Assembly: GCA_028826165.1 (NCBI GenBank) | Contig: JAPDFW010000011.1 | Coordinates: 747,001-811,000 of the forward strand | Length of the DNA: 64,000 bases | Source of the DNA: Anaeramoeba ignava | Lineage: Eukaryota; Metamonada; Anaeramoebidae | Reading direction: 5' to 3' | Shown here: piece after piece, positions 45,408 to 58,165 of the stretch | Numbering within the stretch: the stretch's first letter is position 1 | Layout of the letters: every line of letters begins with the position of its first letter | The notes under the pieces: generated by a model | Told to the model about the DNA's origin: nothing | Databases searched by the model: none | Seen by the model: only the letters and a program-made list of their open reading frames with translations | Position numbers and translations under genes: made by a program

Positions 45408-48117
45408 TTAATAAAAATCTTGAATTTGTCTAAGAATCATTTCAACAAATTCTCCATAAATTAAAGTTTGTCCAATTCGATCTTCACTAAAAAAATGTGA
45501 AATTTTCTTCTCATTTTCTTCTGTTTGTTTAAGAACAATAGGTTTAATTTTTTTTCTTAAATAAAATTGAAGAAATTCAATTAAATTTAATATTTTCTGT
45601 TTAAATTCATGATCTAAATCACTTTTTTTGAAATTAAAAGAAATTGGTTCCAATTCATCAAAATTTTGAACAGAAAAAATTTTCATCAACAAATTGCAAG
45701 AAACAAACTTGCCAATGTATATTATAATTTGTTCCGAATTTGTCATTAAATGAATACAATCTTGTTTAAAATGTTTCTTGGAACTAATTATTCTAGTTTC
45801 ATTTAATGTGGATTCTGTTTCATAAAATTGCCAAATAATTGGATAAAGAAAACAAACAGTTTTTTTTGCATGAGAATGATTTAATCTATTAAAGAAATAA
45901 CTTCTTTCATCATTAGAAATTTTTCCAATTCTGAACATTATATTCTTAATTTTTAAATTTTGATAAATTCGAAATTTAATCATTATTTTTGATTTTTGTT
46001 TTTTTTTGATTTTTTTATGATACTTTTGGTAAACAACTTGTAAATAGTGATAATAACTGTAAATATTTTGGGATATTTTCATGAAAAAAACTTGGTGTGA
46101 TCTTTTTTAAATTTATATTTTTGGAAAATTGTTTAAAAATTTCAATTAAAGATTCTTTCAAAAACCAATTAACTTGAAACATTGGTTGTTTTTGAGCAAT
46201 TAAAATTGCTATTATTTTGTTTTGTTTTGTTTTTTTTTTTTTGAATATAAAATTAATAGAATAAATTGGTTATTAATATAATTCTACCTTTCCTAATCCA
46301 TAAATCACAAATCAAAAGAGGTTCAATTTGATTATAAAGATTAAGAATAGAATTTTCAATTGAAATTTTCTTATTCATGATCCGAATTCTTTTTTCGTTA
46401 TTAAATGAATTATAACTTGGATTTTGATTTTAATTTTAATTTTAATTTTAATTTTAATTTTAATTTTAATTTTACAATAAAATGGCTTGAATATAAACAT
46501 TTGTTGAAATTTTTTCATTAATTTCCATTTCAAATAAAAATGAATGATCCTTTTCAATAAAAGGAATAATAACATAATTATCAGAAGTATCAATAACTTT
46601 TGAGTAATTATTCAGAATCTGAAGAGAATTAGTAAATAAATACAAACGTGCTTGAGTTGCGAATTGATGAAGACTTTTTTTCAAATCATTTCGAAATGAT
46701 TTTTCCCAAATTTCATCTTGAATATCCAAATAACGGAATATTTCTCCTTGTGTATTTTTTGCAATTAACGAAATTGTTGGGATGTCGAAATAATTTGAGG
46801 AAAACAAAAAAAAAGAAACTGAAATATTTGTTAATAAACAATCATATGAGAATTCTTCGTAATTTTTTGATTGCATTGGGTCTGGTTGCAAAAATGTAAC
46901 TTCTTTTTCAGGACCCAAATAAGTATTTTTTGGATAAATACGATCAATTCCATATTTTCCTGATTCAGGTTTTTGTGTAAGAAATAATAATATTTTCCCA
47001 CCATTTACTTTCTGTTTCATTTTTAATTTGAAGTTAAATTGAATTAAATTGAATATAATTCTTGGTTATTTTCAATGATTACTAAAATTTCTAAACTTGA
47101 TTCCAAAGCAAATGCAAAAGGAGATGCATTTTGATTAATATTAATATGATTATTATTATTATTATTGAGTATTTGATCCACAAAATTATCAAACATTTTC
47201 ATAATATTTTGTTCGCATTCTTGAATATTAAATAAAAGATCATCACCATTTATTGGGCAAAAAGTCTCGGATAAATCTCGAGCAACACACACTTTTGGTT
47301 GATTTAGTTTACTTGATAAATTGTAAAAACAAACAGAGTTATAATCAAAGGTGACGAATCCAATTCTTGTGTTATCAGTTTTAAAAATTTGTTTATTTTG
47401 CAATATTTTGAATAAATTTTGTGATAAGATTGATACAATTTTTTGTGATACAGATTTTTTAGTAAAATCAATAACAAAAAGATAATTAAACTGATTTTTT
47501 AAGTTTTTTGAATTTTTAAATTCATCGTTATTTGATTCATTGTTTATAAAAGAATCGATAACTTGATTCTGATATTCAGGTCTATTTTTAAGTGAACCAA
47601 ATATATATTCAGGTTGATTTAAGTGATTTTTATATTGGCATATATTACATTTCCAATCAGAAAACCCATCAATTATAGAAAATGGATTTAAAAAAGATCC
47701 ACAATTTTGACATTTTTTAAGATCATTATTTTCATTTATATTTTCATTTGAAGAAACATTTATGATTTTAATTTCTTCATCTAAATTTTTCTAAAAAGAA
47801 AATAAATGATTAAATTTGTTTTTTTTATTTTAATTAAATCAATTACATCATTATTTCCAAAAGGATTTATAGAAATAATAAGTGGTATTTTAATATTTTT
47901 TAATAATTTTTGTGTTGAAGGAATTTTTTGAAATGAACATTCAATAAAATTAGTTTTAAATGAAGAAATATTTTGATATTCAATTGGATGAACAATTTTT
48001 TTTTTGTATTTTTGAATTGCTTTAAAAAAAATAATCAAAAATTAAAAATTAATAAATAATTAAATTAGATTAAAGAAATTAAATTAATTTTAAATTACTT
48101 ATTTGATAATTTTTCAT
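45408..48117 (-). CDS. SEC24: COPII coat subunit Sec24-like, 761 aa
   Basis: Seven exons, 48117-48099 (19 nt), 48019-47847, 47790-47083, 47011-46476, 46415-46288, 46208-46024 and 45944-45408, join to 762 codons. The zinc finger is clear: C91-x2-C94 and C112-x2-C115 around LNPFSIIDGFSDWKC. The trunk reads YLFVIDFTKKSV, IGFVTFDYNSVCFYNL and DDLLFNIQECEQ, with the exon 3/4 join LEIL / KVNGGKILLFLTQKPESG. The last exon has FRIGKISNDERSYFF and a gelsolin-like end. Sec24 selects cargo for ER-export vesicles with Sec23. The protein lacks the long disordered N-terminus of animal and yeast Sec24 and is shorter than the usual 900 or more residues. The most divergent segment is exon 6. Confidence 0.87.
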
Positions 48118-48354
48118 TTTGTTTTTTTTTTTAATTTTTTTAAATTGTTTTTGTTTTTTTTTAATTTTTTTAAATTGTTTTTGTTTTCTGGCAATTAAAG
48201 AAAAAAAAAGAAAAGAAAAATTAAAAAAAATTTTTTTAAATTTCAATTTTTCATTTTTTTTTCATTTTTTTTTTAATTTTAAATTTTTAAATTTTTTCAT
48301 TTTTTTTTTTTGCATCATTTTAAACTACAAAAAAACAAAACAAACAGCTTTACA

Positions 48355-51185
48355 ATGTCATTTGGATGGAAAGTTACACAAGTATTTGGGGATAATTCAT
48401 CACCAGGACCAGTTAATGATTGTGATATTATTTCTGCACTTGAATTTGACACTACTGGCGAATATATTGCAGTTGGAGATAGAGGAGGACGTGTAGTTCT
48501 TTTCCAAAGAGAATCTCCACCAAAATATACTGATGTATTATTGAATAATTCAATAACAAAAAATTATATTTAAATGGGATTAAAAAGTAATTGAATTTTT
48601 TTTTTTTAATTTTTTTAATTTTTTTTTTTGTTTAGGAAATTGAAACTAATAATTCCCGTTTAAGAGGTTTTAAATTTTATAATGAATTTCAAAGTCATGA
48701 ATCTGAATTTGATTATTTAAAAAGCAATGAAATTGAAGAGAAAATTAATTCAATTAAATGGTTAAAACCAAGAAATAATGCAAATTTTTTACTTTCTACA
48801 AATGGTAATTTTTTAAATGAATTTTGATTTTAATTTTATAAATGAATTTTGATTTTGATTTTAATTTTAATATTAATTTTAATTTTGATTTTAATTTTAA
48901 TTTTAAATTTAATATTAATTTTAATTTTAATTTTATAAATGAATTTTGATTTTGATTTTAATTTTAATATTAATTTTAATTTTAATTTTATAAATGAATT
49001 TTAAATTTAATTTTAATTTTAATTTTAATTTTATAAATGAATTTTAATTTTAATTTTAATTTTAATTTTAATTTTAATTTTAATTTTAATTTTAATTTTA
49101 ATTTTAATTTTAATTTTAATTTTAATTTTAATTTTAATTTTAATTTTAATTTTAATTTTAATTTTAATTTTGAATTTTAATTTTAATTTTATTTAGATAA
49201 AACAATTAAACTTTGGAAAATTTATGAAAAGGATACTTTTATTGATAATGAATCTGCATTAAATTTTCAAGAAATTTCATCTCCATCATTTCTTAGAATT
49301 CCAAAAATTTCAAAACAAAAACCAACACCTTCAATTCATTTAAGAAGAGTATATTCACATGCCCATGTTTATGATATTAATTCTATTTCTGTTAATCCTG
49401 ATCAAGAAACTTTTTTGTCTTCTGATGGTCTTCGAATTAATCTTTGGAATCTTGAACTTACAAAAAATGCATTTAGTAAAATTTAATTTCATTTCAATAT
49501 TTAATTTCATTTTAATATTTAATTTCATTTTAATATTTAATTTCATTTTAATATTTAATTTCAATATTTAATTTCATTTCAATATTTAATTTAATTTCAA
49601 TATTTAATTTCAAAATTTAATTTCATTTCAATATTTAATTTCATTTTAATATTTAATTTCAATTTAATATTTAATTTCATTTCAATATTTAATTTCATTT
49701 CAATATTTAATTTCATTTTAATATTTAATTTCATTTTAATATTTAATTTCATTTCAATATTTAATTTCAATATTTTAATATTTAATTTCATTTCAATATT
49801 TAATTTAATTTTAATAATTTAATTTAATTTTAATTTTAAAAAAATTTAATTTTTCATTTTTAATATTTATTTTTTAATATTTAATTTTAATATTTAATTT
49901 CATTTTAATATTTAATTTCAATATTTAATATTTCATTTCATTTCAATATTTAATTTCATTTTAATATTTAATTTAATTCAATATTTAATTTAATTTTAAT
50001 ATTTAAATTAATTTTAAAATTTCTTAGATATTGTTGATATGAAGCCTGAAGATTTAGAAGATTTAACAGAAGTTATTACAGATGCTAAATTTCATCCTAA
50101 TAATTGTGGTTTGTTTTGTTATTCAACTTCTAAAGGAGTTATTAGATTAGGAGATTTAAGAGTATCAAAAACTTCCACTGATTCATCGAAAAGTATTTAA
50201 AAATTAAAATTAAAATTAAAATTAAAAATTAAAATTAAAATAAAAATTAAAATTAAAATTAGTTTTCCATTATGAAGACAATGAAAGTAATTCTTTCTTT
50301 TCAGAAGTTATCAATAGCATATCAGATATTCAATTCTCATTTGACGGGCGTTATGTTGTTTCTCGAGATTTTATGTCTTTAAAAGTAAAATTAGAGAAAA
50401 TAATATTATATTTTTTCAATTAATTTATTTTTTTCTTTAGGTTTGGGATTTGAATATGGAATCAAAACCTGTTGCTATTTTTCATGTTCATGAATTTTTA
50501 ACACCAAAATTTGGATATCTTTATGAAAATGATTATATTATTGATAAATTTGAATGTTCATTTTCACATGATGGAGAGTAAAATATTCAAGTTTTAAAAT
50601 TAAAATTAAAATTAAAATTAAAATTAAAATTAAAATTAAAATCAAAATTCATTTATAAAATTAAAATTATAATTAAAATTCATTTTGAAATTAAAATCAA
50701 AAATTAAAATTAAAATTAAAATTATAATTAAAATTAAAATAAAATTAAAATTAAAATTAAAATTAAAATTAAAATTAAAATTAAAATTAAAATTAAAATT
50801 AAAATTAAAATTAAAATTTAAAATTAAAATTAAAATTAAAATTAAAATTAAAATTCATTTATAAAATTAAAATTATAATTGTTGATATAAAATTATCAGA
50901 CATTTAATAACTGGTTCTTATGGAAATCACTTTTATATCATTGATTGGAAACGAGAAAAAGCAATACTTGTAAATGCTTCACAAAATCCACATTTGAATC
51001 AACAATATTTTGATGCAATTACACCAACAAATAAAAATTCACCAACAACAAGCGCATTAGAATATAACATTCAAAAGGTTGATTATTCAAGAAAAGTTTT
51101 AGCAGTTGGTTGGAATCCGAAAGAACCTATAATTACTTTCGGTGCAACAAACATTTTATACTTGTATGCGGGAAAACCTCTTTAA
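48355..51185 (+). CDS. PPP2R2: Protein phosphatase 2A regulatory subunit B55 (PPP2R2), 445 aa
   Basis: Seven exons, 48355-48534, 48636-48804, 49197-49475, 50028-50192, 50263-50384, 50441-50577 and 50900-51185, join to 446 codons, close to the 447 residues of animal B55. The family is unmistakable: [101 protein letters not shown] and [11 protein letters not shown]. It forms the WD40 propeller that targets PP2A to substrates. Introns 2, 3 and 6 are repeat-filled. The start is divergent from Sec24, 237 bases away. Confidence 0.95.
48810..49190 (+). repeat. PP2A-B55 intron 2: TTTTAATTTTGATTTTAA array
   Basis: The intron (48805-49196) contains TTTTAA units and TATAAATGAATTTTGA blocks, the same unit types as intron 2 of the NT-C2/DIL gene. 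Confidence 0.9.
49485..50020 (+). repeat. PP2A-B55 intron 3: TTTCATTTTAATATTTAA array
   Basis: The intron (49476-50027) is built of AATATTTAATTTCATTT units, with no G in the core. Confidence 0.9.
50590..50890 (+). repeat. PP2A-B55 intron 6: AAAATT array
   Basis: The intron (50578-50899) consists of AAAATTAAAATT with two AAATTCATTTATAAAATT blocks. Confidence 0.9.
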
Positions 51186-51363
51186 AATAATAAACAAAAA
51201 AAAAAGATAAAATAAATCTTTTTTTTTTTATAAGCAATCATCAAAATTCTTTCTTTCTTTTTTACATTTTTTTTTCTTTAAAAAAAATAAAATTTCTCAA
51301 TTAAATTCTCTTTTATTTTTTATTTTTTTTTTTTTTAATAAAATGAAAATAAAAATTTTAATT

Positions 51364-53109
51364 TTAAAAATCCAAAAGTGAATTTTGTGATTGAAGTCCA
51401 CATTTTCCTCCTTTTTTTGGATCAAATGAATAAGTAAGTACTTTTCCTTCACCAGAAATAAGAACAAAAGAAGTTTCATCAATAATTTTTGATTCAACAG
51501 AATTTTGTTCATTTTTAATAGTTAAATCTTGGTTTAAATCTTGAATTAAATCTTGAATTGGGATTTGATTTGAATTTTGATTTTGATTTTGATTTTGATT
51601 TTGATTTTGATTTTGATTTTGATTTTGGTTTTGATTTTGATTTTGATTTTGATTTTGATTTTGGTTTTGATTTTGATTTTGATTTGAATTTTGATTTTGA
51701 TTTGAATTTTGATTTTGATTTTGATTTTGAATTTGATTTGAATTTTGATTTGAATTTTGATTTGAATTTTGATTTTGAATTTTGATTTTAAATTTTCATC
51801 ATGAATAAAAGCACAAATATAAGGAGAATTACGATCAATAGTTGCATGAGCAAAAGCTCTTCCAAAATCCAATTTTTCAGAAATTAACGAATTAAGTTCA
51901 AGTTTATTTTTCTTTTCTTTTTTAGGAATTTTAAAGACATGAACAGTTTCTCTATTGCTTGTTAAACATAAATAAGAACTTTGTGATGAAAAAGCAATAC
52001 TATAAATTTTAGCATTTGTAGTTCCTCGACGGAACTTAAATTTTCTTTTGCCCAAATTATTTGTTTCAAAAACACGAACAATGGTTCCTTTTTCAGATGT
52101 TGTTGCCAATAAGGTACCTTGTTTATTAAATGCAAATGCAGATATTCCTGATTTATGGCAAATTAATGATTGAAATTCTTTATTATTTTGTGTGTCATAA
52201 AGTTGAATATTTCCTGGATTTTTTGGATCAGGAAAAGCTAAGTATTCGTTTTCATATGCTATTTCACACAATCCTTTTGGATTTTCAACATCAAATATTT
52301 TTAATAACTCTAATTTTGGAATGCTATAAATATATGTTTTTTTAGCTGTCACTATTACTAATTTTGTTCTGCTTTTTTTCAATGCTGTTATGTTGTGAAT
52401 AACTGTTAAATTACTTAGTTTTTTATTTTTTAAATAATTATAAAAGAATAACACTCTTGGTGATAATTCTGGTTGTTCTCCAGCTCCCTAATTTTAATTT
52501 TAATATTATAATGAATTTTAATTTCAAAATAAATTTTAATTTTAATTTTCAATTTTAATTTTAATTTTAATTTTAATTTTAATTTTAATTTTAATTTAAA
52601 TTTAAATTTTAATTTTGATTTTAATTTAAATTTTAATTTAAATTTTAATTTTAATTTCAAAATGAATTTTGATTTTTATTTTAATTTTAATTTTAATTTT
52701 AATTTTTATTTTAATTTTAATTTTAATTTTAATTTCAAAATGAATTTTAATTTCAAAATAAATTTTAATTTTATAATGAATTTTAATTTTAATTTTAATT
52801 TCAATTTCAATTTTAATTTTAATTTTAATTTTAATTTTATAATGAATTTTAATTTTAATTTACAACAAAAGTCACAAATTTATTATTAATTAATTCTACA
52901 ATACCAACATTCTGAATTTTAATATTCTAGTTTATTTATTTTAATTTTATTTTATTATTTTTTAATAATTAATTTTATTTTTTAATTTATACATAAACTT
53001 GTGCACCAGTTTTTGTTCCAACCATAATTCTTGAATAAATTGGATCAATACTTAAATAAAGAATATTTGCATTAATTTTTTTTTTCCTTTGAAATTGTCG
53101 AAGATTCAT
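51364..53109 (-). CDS. PROPPIN (Atg18/WIPI-like) WD40 protein, reading frame broken in a coding microsatellite
   Basis: Exons 53109-52993, 52926-52864 and 52487 downwards join in phase 0. Blades are recognisable: TKTGAQVY / NIKIQNVGIVEL / GAGEQPELSPRV, then NPGNIQLYD and GTIVRVFET. The PI3P-binding motif FRRG lies at about residues 212-215 (KFRRGTTNAKIYSIAFS). PROPPINs bind PI3P and work in autophagy or endosome fission. After HDENLK at about 51795 the frame enters a TCAAAA repeat (51555-51790) and stops at 51546. The expected last blade (FVLISGEGKVLTYSFDPKKGG, stop at 51364) lies in another frame. So either the product is about 373 aa and ends in a K/I tail, or a small indel in the repeat restores the frame. 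Confidence 0.8.
51555..51790 (-). repeat. TCAAAA coding microsatellite in the PROPPIN gene
   Basis: About 235 bases of ATTTTGATTTTGA on the plus strand. In sense orientation there is no G, so it contains no GT donor and cannot itself be a GT-AG intron start. Confidence 0.9.
52490..52860 (-). repeat. PROPPIN gene intron 2: TTTTAATTTCAAAATGAA array
   Basis: The intron (52488-52863) holds TTTTAA units with ATAATGAATTTTAATTTCAAAAT blocks. Confidence 0.88.
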
Positions 53110-53154
53110 TTTGAATTAAAAAAAAATGAAAAAAAAAATGAAAAATATTTTTTC

Positions 53155-54163
53155 CGAATTTTAATTTTTAATTTTGATTTTAATTTTTGATTTTAATTTC
53201 AATTTTAATTTTAATTTTGATTTTAATTTCAATTTATTTTCGAATTTTAATTTTTAATTTTGATTTTTAATTTTTGATTTTAATTTCAATTTTAATTTTA
53301 ATTTTTGATTTTAATTTCAATTTAATTTTCGAATTTGATTTTAATTTTAATTTCAATTTTAATTTTGATTTTTAATTTTAATTTTAATTTTAATTTTAAT
53401 TTTAATTTTAATTTTAATTTTTCCATTTTAATTTTAATTTTAATTTTAATTTTTGATTTAAATTTTTTAATTTTATTTTTTAATTTTAATTTTTAATTTT
53501 GATTTTAATTTTTGATTTTAATTTCAATTTAATTTTCAATTTTGATTTTAATTTTAATTTTAATTTTAATTTTAATTTTAATTTTAATTTTAATTTTAAT
53601 TTTAATTTTTGAATTTTAATTTTAATTTTTAATTTTAATTTTAATTTTGATTTTAATTTTAAATTTTAATTTTAATTTTAGTTTTAGATTTTAATTTTAA
53701 TTTTAATTTTTAATTTTAATTTTAATTTTAATTTTTTTTTTCTCTTTTTTTGTTTTTTTTAATTTTTTTTTTTCCACTTTTTGTTTGCTTGTTGAAATAA
53801 TAAAGGAAAAATTTTTTTATTTGTTTTTTTTTTTCTTTATTTCTTTTATTAATTTTCTTTATTGAAATAAATAGGGATTTGTATTCGTCATTCTATTTTT
53901 TTTTAATTAAAATTTATTATTTATAATTTATTTTTGTTTTTGGGTTTTTTTTTTTTCTTTTTTGGGATTTTGTATTTAGTTGAGTTTATTATTGATTGAA
54001 TTTATTGATTTTATTGAATTTCCTTCTTCTGAATTTTTAATCCCAAAATAAACCTAAAGATCTAAAATCATTTCACATTTTACCGATTTTTTTTTTTTAC
54101 TTTTTTTTTTACTTTTTTCTTTCTTTATTTTTAATATAATTGATTAAAAATTTCCTTTTAGAA
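53155..54163. repeat. TTTTAATTTT array and T-rich region upstream of SLC12 copy 1
   Basis: 53155-53735 is a TTTTAATTTTGATTTTAA array. 53736-54163 is T-rich unique sequence with no ORF. It includes TATTCGTCATTCT near 53882, which recurs about 390-470 bases before copies 2 and 3. TCATTT occurs near 54070. Confidence 0.8.
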
Positions 54164-57100
54164 ATGGAAACTGAAACAGAAAACGAAAACCAAACAAATA
54201 CCAATTTATATCGAAAAAAACAAAAAGATGCTAAACTAGAATTAGAAACAGATCCTTTAATGAAAAAAAGAATTCCAACAAAAAATAAATTGAAAACATT
54301 TGGAGGAGTTTACTCTCCAGTTTTAGAATGTATTATCAGTTTGATTTTCTTTCTTAGATTTGGTTGGATTTTAGGCGAAGCAGGTTATTTAGAAATGATT
54401 GGGATGTATTTATTTGCAATGGTATCTGTTACATTCACTGTCTTATCAATTTCTGCAATAGCTACAAATGGAAAGATGGGAATTGGTGGAGCTTATTGTA
54501 ATTAATTAATCATTTCTTATTATTATTTTTATCATTTTTTATATAATCGATATTTCCTTATAGTATTTTAAATAATATTTATTATTATTAATTATTATTT
54601 TTGGGATTTTTTTTTTGATTCATAAGTCTTGATTTAAAATTTATTAAAATTGAATTATCCAAAAAAAAAAGCAAATCACAAAAATACAAAACTATATCAA
54701 AAAACAAAAATTTTTTTTTAACATTTATTAATCTAAAATTTAAAAAAAATAAAAATGTAAATAAGATATGGTAAGTAGATCACTTGGACCTGAATTTGGA
54801 TCTGCTATTGGAATTGTTTTTAGTCTTGCTAATATATTCACTTGTGCCTTGCATATTTTTGGATTCAATGATGTACTTATGGATTTATTAGGATGGGATC
54901 CTTCAAACTACAAACTTGTTTTATTAGTTTCAACGATTATTCTTTTTGTGACTTTGTGCTTAATCTTAATTGGTGCTGAAACATTTTCAAAAGCAACAAT
55001 ATTTTTATTGGTTCCTTTAACAGTATCAGTTTCAATTTCTATGATTAGTCTTTTTTTCAGGAAGCCTCATTCTGCCCATGGTTATTCAGGTTGGAGCTTA
55101 AAAACGTTCAGAAAAAACACATTTCCAGATTATGTTCCAGATCCACTGCATTCAATGAAAACAATTGATTTTAGAACCACGCTTGGTGTTTTTTACCCAG
55201 CTTTAACAGGTATTTGTTTTATTTTAATATAAATTGAAATTGAAATTAAAATTAAAATTAATCTTTATTAATATTAAAAGGAATATTGACAGGTGCAAAT
55301 ATGAGTGGAGATTTAAAAAATCCAGGAAAAAGTATTCCAAAAGGAACTTTATTAGCACTTTTAACAGCAGCAATATATTACTTTGTTTTAATAACAACAT
55401 TTGCTTTCACAGTAGAGAGATCAGAACTTCAACAAAACTATTTCATTCTATGTACTGCTTGTTTGGTCCCATATATTGTTCATATTGGGATGCTTTCAGT
55501 TACATTTTCATCAGCACTTGGTGCATTGATAGCAGCCTCAAGAATCATTCAATCACTTGCAGCAGATAACTTCATCCCAATTTTATCATTTCTCAAAAAA
55601 GGTTCAATCAAAGGAAATGAACCAAGAAGAGCTGTAATTTTTGGATGGATTATTGCTCAATTATTGTTATTTATGGGAAATATTAACGCTATTGCACCTT
55701 ATACTTCTCAATTTTTTCTTGCAACTTATGGAATTATCAATTTTGCTTGTTTTATTCATCATGCGTTAGGTGCTCCAAATTTTAGACCAATGTTTGAGAA
55801 ATTCAATTCAATTACTGCATTGATTGGAACAATAACATGTTTTGCAGGAATGTTTTTTGTTGGATATGTTACGTAATTCAAAAAAGAAAAAATTAAAATT
55901 AAATCAAATTAAAATTTAAATTAAACATAAATTAGAGCTATTGTTGCACTTGTTGTTCTTGCATTAGTTTTTATTTATATTAATTATAAAGGAACTCCAT
56001 CACCTTGGGGATATGTTTCTCAATCTTTAATATTTCATCAAGTTAGGAAATATATGCTTAAAATGGATATGAAAAAAGAACATATTAAATTTTGGAGACC
56101 TCAAGTACTTTTAATAACCGATCAACCTCAGCTGTCACTTCCTTTACTTGATTTTATAAATAATCTTAAAAAAGGAGGTCTTTATATTATTGGAAATATT
56201 TTTCATAGTAATTTTAATGAAGATCAAGCAATCCAAAAATTGGAAGAAAGAAGATTATCTCTTTATGAAGTTATCAAATTAACCAAAATCAAAGCATTTC
56301 CTCAAGTTTTATTTTCTAAAACTTTTAGAAAAGGAGCACAAAGTTTAATGCTTAGTTCAGGAATTGGAGAAATGAAACCAAATACAATAATACTTGATAT
56401 TCCAAATTCTTCTACTTTGATTGAAGATATTAATTTAATCAATTCAAATGAAATTGATATAAATGATATTGAAAACAATCCTCAAAAAAGAAAAAACAAA
56501 AAAATCAAATCTAAAAATAAATCTATCAAAAAAAAATTAACTAAAAAAGAAAAAAAACAAATTCATGTTCAATCTCAATTCGATAAGCTTATTGAAACAC
56601 TCGGAAAATCTGATGGAAGGCAAGAAGATGAATCAATTAATTATTATTATTATTCAATGATTGATGCTAAAAAAATTGGAATGAATATTATTCTTACATC
56701 AAATTTCAACAAATTAGATAAAAATGAAATTGTTAAATTTTCCGAAAAAGAAACAAGGCAAAAAAACAATTGATATTTGGTTATTAAATTTTCCACATTC
56801 AGGATTTTTCAATCAAATTTCCCAAAATTATGAACAAGATGATGATATTATTGATCAATTAAGCGATTCAACATCAATTTCATTATTATTTGGATATATA
56901 ATTCATCAAACAGATATTTGGAAAAAACATACAACAATAAGATTATTAACATTTGCACAAAATGAAGGAATGAAATTAGAAACCAAAAAATTTTTAGAAT
57001 TTATTTTATTTTCATTAAGAATAAGAGCAAAGGTTGAAGTTATTATTCCAGAAAATGAAACAAAAGAATTATTTCCAGAAGATGAACAAAGTGAAGGAAA

Positions 57101-57484
57101 CAATAATAACAACAATGAAAACAACAATGAAAACAATAACAATGAAAACAATAACAATGAAAACAATAAGAAAAACAACAAGAAAAAATAATAAGAAAAA
57201 CAACCAATATCAAAGTATATTTGAAAATGAGAATGATAATGAATTTGAAAGTACAATTGAGAATCAACAAAAAGATTTTTCTCAAAAATATTTCTCGAGA
57301 AAACTTAAGTAATGAAAAAATTAATGAATTAATTTTAGAAGAAAGTAAAGAAACTTGTTTGATATTTATTCCTATTGAAGAAGTTATACCAGAAATTATC
57401 AAAGAAGTTCAAATAATATCAAATAATCTTCCTCCAATTACTTTCTTTCATGCTTCAACAAAAGTTGTTACAAATGAAATTTAA
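54164..57484 (+). CDS. SLC12-type cation-chloride cotransporter, copy 1, frameshifted 3' part
   Basis: Exons 54164-54497, 54766-55209, 55281-55872 and 55936-57484 use the same splice positions as copy 2, with exons 2 and 3 identical in length. The membrane part is intact: FGGVYSPVLECIISLIFFLRFGW, SISAIATNG, GAYYMVSRSLGPEFG across the splice, and ALTG / ILTGANMSGDLKNPG. HQVRKY and FWRPQ in exon 4 point to the SLC12A9 (CIP1) / yeast Vhc1 branch. In exon 4 an extra C near 56742 (TTTTCCG versus TTTTCG in copy 2) shifts the frame and gives a stop at 56773. Two more frame changes occur in the N-rich region at about 57150-57300. The product may lack the last third or be non-functional. An earlier TTG start is ruled out by the conserved ATG context. 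Confidence 0.82.
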
Positions 57485-58165
57485 AAATCATCAATAACAA
57501 AAACAACATCACCTCTTTTTTTTTTTACTAAAAATTAAATTAGGGTTTTTTTTCAATTTGAATTTTCTTTTTAGATTTTTTCAATTTTTTTTTTTGATTA
57601 GAAAAATTTTCTTCTTTTTTTCTTTTTCTAATTAAATAATCAATAAAACTCAATAATAACAAAATTATATTCTTTCTCTTTTTGTATTCTTATATTCGTC
57701 ATTCTTTCTTTTTATTTAATTTAATAAATATAAATCTTGAAATTATTGAGATATTTTGAGGAAGTAATTTTTCTGTTTGTTTGATTTTTGTTTATCAAAA
57801 AAAAAATCATTTTTTTCATTCTTCTCTTTCTTTCTCTTTTCCTCATAAAACAAAAACAAACATAAAAAATAATCAATATGAAATCAAGAAAGTGAATAAA
57901 CATCAATAATGATAATAATAATGTTGATATTGTTGTTTTTAAAAGAAATTTTTTAAAATCAAATCTTTTTTTAAAAACAAACAAAAAAAAAAAAAAAACA
58001 ACGATCTCAAAAATTAGGGAAAAAAAATAAAAAAAATTAGGGAAAAAAAATTAAATAAAAAAAAAAAACCAATAAAAAATTTCAATTATAGACCTTTCGA
58101 CACCACTTAATAAATCAAAAAAAAAAAAGAAAGGAAGAAAAAGAAAACAATCATTTTTCAAATCA
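57485..58165. repeat. Intergenic part of the SLC12 tandem unit (also 61659-62255)
   Basis: The spacer after copy 1 and the one after copy 2 are nearly the same over about 550 bases, starting AAAATCATCAATAACAAAAAC. They differ by small indels and scattered substitutions. A minus-strand frame of about 90 codons lacks an ATG start and is treated as a by-product of the duplication. Confidence 0.85.

Noticed and set aside
57721-57984. Minus-strand ORF of about 90 codons conserved in both SLC12 spacers (also 61894-62181)
   Set aside because: It lacks an ATG start and its conservation is explained by tandem duplication of the spacer.
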